The translations under genes were made by a program, and so were the position numbers. Source: Sympetrum striolatum (lineage: Eukaryota; Arthropoda; Insecta; Odonata; Libellulidae). Taken from it: a DNA stretch of 64,000 bases. The stretch spans positions 38,349,393-38,413,392 of the forward strand of contig OX388350.1 of NCBI GenBank assembly GCA_947579665.1, given 5' to 3'. The notes below the pieces were generated by a model. The model saw only the letters and a list, made by a program, of their open reading frames with translations. It was not told the origin of the DNA and ran no database searches. Positions 1 through 11,400 of the stretch are shown one piece after another. The first letter of the stretch is position 1; every line of letters starts with the position of its first letter.

Positions 1-63
1 TTCCTTGGGAATTTTCCTTGGTGCACGCCCTTATGTGCAAAGTCACCTTTACCCTTTCCTTAT
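1..63 (+). mobile_element. 3' fragment of a dispersed SINE-like repeat at the left edge of the satellite
   Basis: The first about 60 bases (TTCCTTGGGAATTTTCC, then GTGCACGCCCTTATG) match, with scattered differences, bases 35,050-35,105. There the same sequence follows a tRNA-like B box. It is therefore the 3' part of the same dispersed family, cut by the window edge, and it directly precedes the first satellite monomer. Whether it inserted into the array or marks the array edge cannot be told from this window. Confidence 0.45.
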
Positions 64-3000
64 CTGAGAAATTTCGTTTAAATTCTGAGTTACTAAAGAT
101 TTCTTCTATCTTTTTCGGGGAAGAATGTGTTTTCATTCATCTTTATAATACTTCTCGTTGAATTCCTCTAATCGAGAATAAAAGGGGCTAAAAATTACTC
201 GAAAAAAGGCAAAATAGCGGGAAAAAACTGAAAAATTTCACTGAAATTCTCGTTGAATATTATATAAAAGTTCCACGAATAACTCAAAAAAAGGAAAAAT
301 AGGGGGAAAAACCTGAAAAATTACGCTAAAATTCAGTGTTATTGATGATTCATTCAAACTATTCCGGAGAAAAGACGTTTTCTTTCATATTTTTTATACT
401 ACTCGTTGAATTCTTCTTATCGAGTATAAACGGGCTGAGAATTACTCGAAAAAAGGCAGAATAGCCAGAAAAAATTGAAAAATTGCACTAAAATTCCTAA
501 TTACTTATGATTTTTTCGAACTTTCCTAGAGAAAAAGAATTTATTGTTCATTAAATAGATACTTCTCGTAGAATATGATATAAACGGGCTACGAATTATT
601 AAAAAAAAGGAAATATAGCGGGAAAAAACTGAAAAATATCGCAAAATTCAGTGTTTTTGAAGATTTTTTTGAATTTTTTCTTAGAAAAAGAAGTTTTCGT
701 TCATCAAATTAATAATTTTTGTTGAATTCCTCAAATAGAATAAAAACGGGCTAAGAATTACTCGAATAAATGCAAAATAGCACCAAAAAATTGAAACATT
801 TCCCAAAAATACTTAGTTATTGATGATTTTTTCGAGCTTTTCTAGAGAAACCGAAGAAATTGTTCAATAAAATGATAATACTCGTTAAATTCCTCAAATC
901 AAGATAAATCGGGCTAAGAGTTACTCGAAAAAAGGTAAAATAGTGCAAAAAAAATGAAAAATTTCGTTAAAATTTTGCGTTATTGAAAATTTTTTGAACG
1001 TTTTCAAATAAAAAGACATTTTTAAAAATCTTTTTAATGCTTCTCGTTGAATTCCTCAAATCGAGTATAAATGGGCTAAGAATTACTCGAAAAAAGGCAA
1101 AATAACGCGAACAAAGTAAAACTTTCGATTAAAATACTTAGTTATTGATGAATTTTTTGACCTTTTCTGGAAAAAAGAAGTTTTCGTTCAGCAATTTCAT
1201 ACTTTTTGCTGAATTCCTCAAATCGAATAAAATCGAGCAATGAATTACTCAAACTAAGGTAAAATATCGCCAAAAAACAGAAAATTTCGCTAAAATTCTG
1301 AGTTATTATTGATTTTTTCGACTTTTTCCGGAAAAAAATTAGTTTTCGTTAATCATATTAATATTTTTCGTTCAATTTCTGAAATCGAGCATAATCAGGC
1401 TAGGAATTACTAAAAAAAGGCAAATTAGCGCCAAAAAACTGAAAACTTTCGCCAAAATACTTAGTTTTTGATGATTTTTTCGAACTTTTCCGGTGATATA
1501 GACGTTTTCATTTATCTTTTTAATATTTTACGTTGAATTCCTCCAATCGAGTATAAACGTGCTATCAGTTATTCGAAAAAAGGAAAAATAGAGCCAAAAA
1601 ACTGAGAAATTTCGTTTAAATTCTGAGTTATTAAAGATTTCTCCCATCTTTTTCGGGGAAGAAAGTGTTTTCGTTCATCGATTTACTACTTCTCGTTGAA
1701 TTCTTCAAATTGAGTATAAAATGGCTAATAATTACTCAAAAAAAGGCAAAATACCCCCAAAAGAACTGAAAAAGTTCTCTACGAATTACTCGAAAAAAGG
1801 CAAAATAGTTCCAAAGAAATGAAAAAGTTCGTTAAATTACAGAGTTTTTGATGATTTTTTCGAACTTTTCAAGAGAAAAAGACGATTTCTTTCATCAATT
1901 TAATACTTATAGTTGCATTCCTCAAATCGAGTACAAACAGGCTACGAATTACTCGAAAAAAGGCAAAATTGTGCCAAAGAAATGAAAAGGTTCGCTAAGA
2001 TTCAGTGTTATTGATGATTTTTTCGAATATTTATAATTCAGAGTTATTGATGATTTGATGATTTGTTCGAACTTTTCCGGAAAAAAAAGACGTTTTATTT
2101 CATCTTTATAATACTTCTAGTTGAATTCCTCCAATCGAGTATTAACGGGATAAGAATTACTCCAACAAAGGCAAAATAGCGCCAAAAAAGAACAGAATAA
2201 AAAAGTTGTTTTTGTTCATCCCCCTAATACGTCACAAAAAACTGAAAAATTTCGCTAAAATTTAGTTTTATTGATGATTTTTTCGAATATGTCCTTAGAA
2301 AAAGACGTTTTCGTTCATCAATTTTCATATATCTCGTTGAATTCCTCAAATCGAGTATAAACGGGATTAGAATTACTAATGAAAAGGCAAAATAGCGCGA
2401 AAAGACTGAAAAATATCGCTAAAATTCTGAGTTATTGATGATTTTTTCGAATTTATCTGGAGAGAAAGAAGTTTTTGTTCATCAAATTAATTCTACTCAT
2501 TGAATTCCTCAAATTGAGTAAGAATGGGCTCTGAATTACTCAAAGAATGGGAAAATATTTCTAAAAAACTGAAACATATTGCTAAATTCAGTGTTAGTGT
2601 GATTTTTCTTAGAAAAAGATGTTTTCGTTCATTAATTTAATACTTCTCGTTGAATTCTTCCAATCGAGTGTTAACAGGCTAAGAATTACCAGAAAAATGG
2701 CAAAATAGCGCCAAAGATCAGAAAAATTCTGTTAAAAATCTAAGTTTATGATGATTTTTTCGAACTTTTCCGGATAAAAATACGTTTTCGTTCATCCTCT
2801 TTATATTTCTCGTTGAATTCCTCAAATCGAGTGTAAACGGGCTAAGAATTATTCAAAAAAAGGCATAACATAGTCAAAATCCTAAGAAATTTCTCTTAAA
2901 TTCTGAGTTTTTGATAATTTCTTCGAATGTTTTCGGGGAAGAAAGTGTTTTCGTTCACCGCCTTAATACTTCTTGTTGAATTCCTAAAATCGAGTAAAAA

Positions 3001-4360
3001 CGGGCAAAGAATTACTCGAATAAATGCAAAATAGCACCAAAAAACTGAAAAATTTCGCTAAAATTCTGAGTTATTGATGATTTTTTCGAACTTGTCTGGA
3101 GAGAAGGAAGTTTTTGTTCATCAAATTAATACTTTTTGTTGAATTCCTCAAATTAAGTAAAAACGGGCTAAGAATAAATGCAAAACAGAGCCCAAAAACT
3201 GAGAAATTTTTCATCATATCTGAGTTATTGATGATTTTTTCAAACTTTTGAGAAGGAGTTGTTTTCGTTCATCGCTTTAATACTTCTCATTGAATTCCTC
3301 AAATTGAGTAAATATGGGCTATGAATTACTCAAAGAATGGGAAAATATTTCTAAAAAACTGTAAAATTTCGCTAAAATACTTAGTTATTGATGTTTTTTA
3401 TGAGCTTTTCTAGAGAAAAAGAAGTTATTGTTCATTAAATTGATACTTCTCGTTAAATTCCTCAAATCGAGTAAAACGGGATTAGAGTTACTAATATAAA
3501 GGCAAAATAGCGCCAAAAAACCTGAACATTTCACTAAATTCTGAGTTTTGGATGATTTTTTCGAACGTTTTCGGAAAAAAAGATGTTTCCTTCATCGTTT
3601 TCATACTTCTCGTTGAATTTCTTAATCGAGTAAAAACGGGCTATGAATTACTCAAAAACAGGCGAATTAGCGCAAAAAAACTGTAAAATTTTGCCCTTAA
3701 TTCTGAGTTTTTCATGATTTTTTCCAACCTTTTTGAAAAGAAGTTGTTTTTGTTCATTGTCGTAATACTTCTCGTTGAATTGCTCAAATTGAGTAAAAAC
3801 GTTCTATTAATTACTCAAGAAAAGGCAATATATTTCCGAAAATCTAAACAATTTCATTTCGCTGAAATTCTGAGTTATTGATGATTCTTTTGAACTTTTT
3901 CGGACTAAAGACGTTTTCGTTCATCAATTTAATATTTCTCGTAGAATTCCGCAAATCGAGTATGAACGGGCTAAGAATAATACGAAAAAAGGCAAAATAG
4001 AGCCAAAAAACTGATAAAGTTCGCTAAATTTCTGAGTTATTGATGATTTTTTCGAACTTTTCCGGTTATCAATTTAATACTTTTTGTTGAATTCCTCAAA
4101 TCGAGTAAGAATGGGCTAGGAATTACTTGAAAAAAGGCAAAATAGCGCCAAAAACCTGAAAAATTTCGCTAAGATACTTAACAATTGATGATTTTATTTA
4201 ACTGTTTTCTGGGGAACAAGACGTTTTCGTTCATCATATTAATACTTTTCAATGAATTCCTCTAATTGAGTATAAAGGGACTAAGAATTACTCGAAAAAA
4301 GGCAAAATAGCGCCAAAAAACTGAAAAGTTTTGTTTAAATTCAGTGTTATGGATGATTGT
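64..4360. repeat. Satellite DNA array, block 1 (about 163-166 bp monomer)
   Basis: About 26 head-to-tail monomers. Landmarks recur in fixed order: TTATTGATGATTTTTTCGAA, then TTTTCCGGAGAAAAAG, CGTTTTCGTTCATC, TTCTCGTTGAATTCCTC, AAATCGAGTATAAACGGGCT, AAGAATTACTCGAAAAAAGG, CAAAATAGCGCCAAAAAACT and GAAAAATTTCGCTAAAATTC. Counting one consensus-like copy gives about 163 bp. Copies differ by many substitutions and small indels, so this is an old or heterogeneous array. Open frames in it are by-products of the repeat. No gene is visible. I do not recognise the family, and a centromeric or heterochromatic role would be inference only. Confidence 0.93.
240..390. repeat. Variant satellite monomer with internal deletion (copy 1 of 3)
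   Basis: Here the monomer jumps from AAATTCT straight to CGTTGAATATTATATAAA. The TTATTGATGATTTTTTC...TAATACTTCT half is missing, and the joining point has TTCT on both sides in normal monomers, as expected for a microhomology deletion. The same derived junction recurs near 6,714 and 8,356, so those copies descend from one event by duplication. Confidence 0.75.
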
Positions 4361-4949
4361 AAGGCAGGTAAATTATGCTTTATCGATCAATATAACTTTA
4401 AATATCCTTACCATTATAACTATTATATAATATTTAATTTTGGATTATTAACTACATTATATTAGCTTACCAATCTCAATCTTTAAGGCCTCAATTATTT
4501 AAATCGCGTTTCTGAAAGCACTTTATTATCCGCCTACTCTTCTTCTTCTGTCTTTTCAGGTAAATGACATCCGTGGTCAACCACCAAGAAATTTACACAA
4601 CAATATTGGTCAGCAATTATGCAAATAGTGAAATACCTGCTTGTATTTATTTTCATCTGTGTTTACGTGGGTTCTTTTCGCTCCCCTTCTTGTGTGAGTG
4701 TTTACCGGCTAGGTGGGTTTTTCTACGAAAGCCTTCAGCCAAGATGTTTTTCCCCACGCCAGAATTCTATTATTTTTTTTACCTTTTCTTTTTATTTTCA
4801 TGATATGTATATATATTTATTTGTATTGTTTTTATTACCTTTTTCTTTGTATTTAACATTAGTTATCCTTATGGTTAAGTGTAAAAGAGGCCGTAATGGG
4901 ACTAATCTCGCCAAATAAAGAGTTATTATTATTAGTATTATTATTATTA
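4361..4949 (+). mobile_element. Insertion in the satellite: probable 3' end of a non-LTR retrotransposon
   Basis: A 589-bp non-satellite segment interrupts the array. Its last about 80 bases (GGTTAAGTGTAAAAGAGGCC, then CGCCAAATAAAGAG followed by TTATTATTATTAGTATTATTATT) look like the 3' terminus of a plus-strand I/Jockey-type LINE: a polyadenylation-like AATAAAG and a short (TTA)n tail. The rest is T-rich with no recognisable reverse-transcriptase sequence, so it would be 3' UTR of a 5'-truncated copy. Satellite phase is kept across it: the left flank stops in GATGATT and the right resumes at TTTTTC. I could not define target-site duplications. Confidence 0.55.
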
Positions 4950-6689
4950 ATTTTTCAAACTTTACCGTAGAAGAAGACGTTTCCTTCATCATTTTAATTT
5001 TTCCCGTTGAATTCCTACCAATCGAGTATAAACGGGCCAAGCTATACTCGAAAGAAGGCAAAATAAATCCAAAAAACTGAAAGATTTTGTTAAAATACTT
5101 AGTTATTGATGATTTTTTCGAAATTTCCGGAGAAAAAGATGTTTTTGTTCATCCTTTTAATATTTCTCGTTGAATTCCTCATATCGAGAATAAAAAGGCT
5201 AAGAAATGCACGTAAAAAGGAAAAATAACGCCATGAAACATTTCCGCCATGATTTCGCTTAAATTCTGAGTTATTGATGATTTTTTCGAAACTTTTCGGA
5301 GTAGCAGTTATCTTTGTTCATAATTATAATACCATTCGTTCAATTCCTCAAATGGAGCATAAACAGGCTAGGAATAACTCAAAAAAAGGCAAAATAGCGC
5401 GAAAAAACTGAAAAAGTTCGCTAAAATTCAGAGTTATTGAAGTTTTTTACATTAGTTTAATACTTCTCGTTGAATTCCTCAAATCTAGTGTAAAAGGTTT
5501 AAGAATTATTCAAAAAAAGGCAAAATTGCGCCAAAGAACTGAAAATTTTGCTAAAATACTTAGTTTTTTATGATTTTTAATGAAAATTTCGTTAAAATTC
5601 TTAGTTTTTGATGATTTGATGATTTGATTTTGATGATGATTTTTTCGAACTTTTCCGGAGAAAAAGACTTTTTTTTTTAACTTTCTTAATACTACTCGTT
5701 GAAATTCTCAAATTGATTATAAACGGGATAAGAATAACCCGAAAAAAGGCAAAATAGTGCCAAAAACTGAAAAATTTCGTTAACATTCAGTGTTATTGAT
5801 GATTTTTTCCAATTTTTCCGTAGAAAACACACTTTCTGTTCATAAATTAAATACTTTTTGTTCAATTCCTCAAATCGAGTAAAAATAGGTTATGAATTAC
5901 TCAATAATAGACAAAATAGAGCCAAAAAACAGAAAAATTTTGCTAAAATTCTGAGTTTTTGATCAGCAATTTAATACTTTTTGTTGAATTCCTCAAATCG
6001 AATAAAATCGAGCAATGAATTACTCAAAAAAGGCAAATTAGAGCTAAAAAACAGAAAATTTCGCTCAAATTCTGAGTTATTATTGATTTTTTCAAACTTG
6101 AGTTGTTTTCGTTCATCACTTTAATACATCTCATTGAATTCCTCAAATTGAGTAAAAATGGACTATGAATTACTCAAAAAATGGGAAAATCTTTCTAAAA
6201 CACAGAAAATTCGCTAAATTTCTGAGTTATTATTGATTTTTTCGACCTTTTCCGGAGAAAAAGTAGTTTTCGTTCATCATATTAGTACTTCTAGTTCAAC
6301 TTTCTGAAATCGAGCATAATCAGGCTAGGAATTAATAAAAAAAAGGCAAATTAGCGCCAAAAAACAGAAAACGTTCGCCAAAATACTTAGTTTTTGATGA
6401 TATTTTTGATTTTTTCCGGATAAAAAAAGTTTTTGTTCAGCAATTAATTACTTCTCGTTGAATTTCACTAATCGAGTAAAAGCAGGCGAAGAATTACTCG
6501 AAAAATGGTAAAATAGCGCGAAAAAACTGAAAAACTTTGCCCTTAATTCTGAGTTTTTGATGATTTTTTCAATTCTTTCCGGAGAAAATTACGTTTTCTT
6601 TCATCTTTATAATACTTCTCGTTGAATTCCACAAATCGAGAATAAAAGGGGCTAAAAATTACTCGAAAAAAGGCAAAATAGCGGGAAAA

Positions 6690-6800
6690 AACTGAAAATT
6701 TCACTAAAATTCTCGTTGAGTATTATATAAACGTGCCACGAATTACACAAAAAAAGGAAAAATAGCGGGAAAAACCTGAAAAATTTCGCTAAAATTCAGT
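6690..6800. repeat. Variant satellite monomer with internal deletion (copy 2 of 3)
   Basis: Same AAATTCT to CGTTGAGTATTATATAAACG junction as at 250, preceded by the same diagnostic AATAAAAGGGGCTAAAAATT and GCGGGAAAAAACTG variants. It lies 6,463 bp from copy 1. Confidence 0.75.
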
Positions 6801-8334
6801 GTTATTGATGATAATTTCAAATATTTCCATAGAAATAGAAGTTTTCGTTCATCAATTTTCATATTTCTCGTTGAATTCCTCAAATCAAGTATAAACGGGA
6901 TTAGAATTACAAAAAAAAGGCAAAATAGCGCGAAAAGACTAAATTCTGAGTTATTGATGATTTTTTCGAGCTTTTCTAGAGAAAACGAAGTAATTATTCA
7001 TTAAAATGATAATACTCGTTAAATTTTTCAAATCAAGTTAAATCGGGCTAAGAGTTACTCGAAATAAGGTAAGATAGCGCCAAAAAAATGAAAAATAACC
7101 CTAAAATTTTGCGTTATTGACAATTTTTTCGCACGTTTTCGGAAAAAAGACATTTTTTAAAATCTTTTTAATACTTTTCGTTGAGTTCCTCAAATCTAGT
7201 ATAAACGGGATAAGAATTACTCCAACGAAGGCAAAATACCCCCAAAAAAAACTGAAAAATTTCGTTTAACTAATGAGTTTTTGCTTATTTTTTCGAACTT
7301 TTCCGGATAAAAAGACTTTTTTTTTCATCTTTATAATACTTCTAGTTGAATTCCTCAAATCTAGTATAAACGGGATAAGAATTACTCCAACAAAGGCAAA
7401 ATAGCGCCAAAAAACAGAATAAAAAAGTTGTTTTCGTTCATCCCCATAATACGTCTCGAACAAATCCTCAAATCGAGTACAAACGGGATTTGGATTACTC
7501 AAAAAAAGGCAAAATAGTGCCAAAAAACTGAAAAATTTCGCTAAAATACCATGTTATTGATGATTTTTTCGAATATTTCCTTAGAAAAAAAAGTTTTTGT
7601 TCATCAATTTTCATATTTCTCGTTGAGTTCCTCAAATCGAGTATAAACGGGATTAGAATTACTAAAGAAAAGGCAAAATTTCGCTAAAATTCTGAGTTAT
7701 TGATGATTTTATCGAACTTATCTGGAGAAAAACAGGTTTTCGTCCATCTAATTAACTCCTCTCATTGATTTCCTCAAATTGAGTAAAATTGGGCTATGAA
7801 TTACTCAAAGAAATGGAACATATTTCTAAAAAAACTGAAAAATTTCGCTAAATTCAGTGTTATTGATGATTATTTCTTAGAAAAAGATATTTTCGTTCAT
7901 TAATTTAATACTTCTCGTTAAATTCCTCAAATCGAGTGTTAACGGGCTAAGAATTACCAGAAAAAAGGCAAAATAGTGCCAAAGATCAGAAAAATTCTGT
8001 TAAAAATCTGAGTTTATGATGATTTTTTCGAACTTTTCCGGATAAAAAGACGTTTTCGTTCATCCTCTTTATATTTCTCGCTGAATTCCTCAAATCGAGT
8101 ATAAACGGGCTAGGAATTATTCAAAAAAAGGCATAATATAATCAAAATCCTAAGAAATTTCTCTGAAATTCTGAGTTTTTGATATTTAGATTCTGAGATA
8201 TGATATTTCTTCGAATTTTTTCGGGGAAGAAAGTGTTTTCGTTCATCTTTATAAAACTTCTAGTTGTATTCCTCAAATCGAGAATAAAGGGGCTAAAAAT
8301 TACTCGAAAAAAGGCATAATAGCGGGAAAAAACT

Positions 8335-8440
8335 GAAAAATATCACTACAATTCTCGTTGAATATAATATAAACGTGACACGAATTACTCAAAAAAAGGA
8401 AAAATAGCAGGAAAAAACTGAAAAATTTCGCTAAAATTCA
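8335..8440. repeat. Variant satellite monomer with internal deletion (copy 3 of 3)
   Basis: Same deletion junction (ACAATTCTCGTTGAATATAA), again preceded by AATAAAGGGGCTAAAAATTA and GCGGGAAAAAACTG. It lies 1,642 bp after copy 2, close to ten monomer lengths. Confidence 0.75.
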
Positions 8441-11400
8441 GTGTTATTGATGATAATTTCGAATATTTCCATATAAATAGAAGTTTTCGTTCATCAATTT
8501 TCAAATTTCTCGTTGAATTCCTCAAATCAAGTATAAACGGGATAAGAATTACTAAAAAAAAGGCAAAATAGCGCGAAAAGACAGAAAAATTTCGCTAAAA
8601 TTCTGAGTTAATGATGATTTTTTCGAGCTTTTCTAGAGAAAACAAAGTTATTGTTCATTTAATTGATACTTCTCGCTAAATTCCTCAAATCGAGTAAAAT
8701 CGGTCTTAGAGTTAGTCGAAAAAAGGAAAATAGCGCCAAACAAAATGAAAAATTTCGCTAAAATTTTGCGTTATTGACAATTTTTTCGAACGTTTTCGAA
8801 AAAAAGAAGTTTTTTAAAATCTTTTTAAAACTTCTCGTTGAATTCCTTAAATCGAGAAAAAATGGGCTAATAAATCCTCGAAAAAAGGCAAAATAGCCCG
8901 AGCAAACCGTTCGCACTAATTCGCGCATAAAAATGTTGTTAAATTTCTGAGTTTACGATGAATTTTTCGAACTTTTCCAGATATAAAGACGTTTTCGTTC
9001 ATCCTCTTTATATTTCTCGTTGAATTCCTCAAATCGAGTAAAAACGGGCTAAGAATTACTCGAATAAATGAAAAATAGCGCCAAACAAAATGAAAAATAT
9101 CGCTAAAATTTTGCGTTATTGACAATTTTATCGGATGTTTTCGGAGAATAAGACATTTCTTAAAATCTTTTTAATACTTCTCGTTGAATTTCTCAAATCG
9201 AGTATAAATGGGCTGAAAATTACTCGAAAATAGGCAAAATAGCGCGAACAAAGTGAAAAATTTCGCTAAAATACTTAGTTATTGATGATTTTTTTTATCT
9301 TTTCCGGATAAAAGAAGTTTTCGTTCAGCAATATAATACTTTTTGTTGAATTCTTCAAATCGAATAAATTCGAGCAATTAATTACTCAAAAAAGGGTAAA
9401 ATAGCGCCAAAAAACAGAAAAATTCGCTAAAATTCTGAGTTATTATTGATTTTTTCGACCTTTTCCGGAGAAAAATTAGTTTTTGTTCATCATATTAATA
9501 CTTCTCGTTCAATTTCCGAAATCGAGCATAATCAGGCTAGGAATTACTAAAAAAAAGGCAAATTAGCGCCAAAAAACTGAAAACTTTCGCCAAAATACTT
9601 AGTTTTTATGATTTTTTCGAACTTTTCCGGATATATAGACGTTTTCTTTTATCTTTTTAATATTTTACGTTGAATTCCTCCAATCGAGTATAAACGTGCT
9701 ATGAATTATTCGAAAAAAGGAAAAATAGAGCCAAAAAACTGAGAAATTTCCTTTAAATTCTGAGGTGTTAAAGATTTCTTCTATCTTTTCCGGGGAAGAA
9801 AGTGTTTTCGTTCATCGATTTAATACTTCTCGTTGAATTCCTCAAATTTGGTATAAACTGGCTAATAATTTCTCAAAAAAAGGCAAAATACCCCCAAAAA
9901 AAACTGAAAAATTTCGTTTAACTAATGAGTTTTTGCTTATTTTTTCGAACTTTTCCGGATAAAAAGACTTTTTTTTTCATCTTTATAATACTTCTAGTTG
10001 AATTCCTCAAATCTAGTATAAACGGGATAAGAATTACTCCAACAAAATCAAAATAGCGCCAAAAAACAGAATAAAAAAGTTGTTTTCGTTCATCCCCCTT
10101 ATACGTCTCGAACAAATCCTCAAATCGAGTACAAACTGGATTTGGATTACTAAAAAAAACGCAAAATAGTGCCAAAACACTGAAAAATTTCATTATAAAA
10201 TACCGTGTTATTGATGATTTTTTCGAATATATCCTTAGAAAAAGAAGTTTTCGTTCATCAATTTTCATATTTCTCGTTGAATTTCTCAAATCGAGCATAA
10301 ACGGAATTAGAATTACTAAAAAAAAGGCAAAACAGCGCCGTTAAAAGACTGAAAAATTTCGCTAAAATTCTGAGTTATTGATGATTTTTGCGAACTTATC
10401 TGGAGAGAGAGAATTTTGCGTTCATCAAATTAATACTTTTTGTTGAATTACTCAAATTGAGTAAAAAGGGGCTAAGAATTACTCGAATAAATGCAAAAAG
10501 CACCAAAAAACTGAAACATTCCGCTATATTACTTAGTTATTGATGATTTTTTCGAGCTTTTCTAGAGAAAACGAAGTTATAGTTCATTTAATTGATACTT
10601 CTCGTTAAATTCCTCAAATGGAGTAAAATCGGGCTAAGAGTCACTCGAAAAAAGGTAAAATAGCGCCAAACAAAATGAAAAATTTCGCTAAAATTTTGCG
10701 TTTTTGACAATTTTTTCGAATGTTTTCGGAGAAAAAGACATTTTTTTAAATCTTATTAATACTTCTCGTTGAATTCCTCAAATCGAGTATAAATGGGCTA
10801 ACAATTACTCGAAAAAAGGCAAAATAGCGCAAACAAACTGAAAAATTTCGCTAAAATACTTAGTTATTGATGATTTTTTGAACTTTTCCGGATAAAAGAA
10901 GTTTTCGTTCAGCAATTTAATACTTTTTGTTGAATTCCTCAAATCGAATAAAATCGAGCAATGAATTACTCAAAAAAAGGTAAAATATCGCCAAAAAAAA
11001 GAAAATTTCGCTAAAATTCTGAGTTATTATTGATATTTTCGACCTTATTCGGAGAAAAATTAGTTTTCGTTTAACTAAAGCGAAAAAACTGAAACATTAC
11101 GCTATAGACGTTTTCTTATATCTTTTTAATATTTCACGTTGAATTCCTCCAATCGAGTATAAACGTGCTATGAATTATTTTAAAAAAGGAAAAATAGAGC
11201 CAAAAAACTAAGAACTTTCGTTTAAATTCTGAGTTTTTGATGATTTGTTCGAACGTTTCAAGAGAAAAAGACGATTTCTTTCATCAAATTTATACTTCTA
11301 GAGTCATACCTCAAATCGAGTATAAACGGGCTACGAATTACTCGAAAAAAGGATAATAGCGCAAAAAACTGAATAATTTCGTTAAAATTCAGTATTGTTG

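Noticed and set aside
4564..4918. Overlapping frames of 79-99 codons in the inserted segment
   Set aside because: Hydrophobic by T-richness and most likely 3' UTR of a LINE; no reverse-transcriptase motif.
7266..10298. Minus-strand frames of 60-126 codons in the satellite
   Set aside because: They repeat with the monomer, have composition dictated by the repeat and show no domain; equivalent frames break in neighbouring copies.
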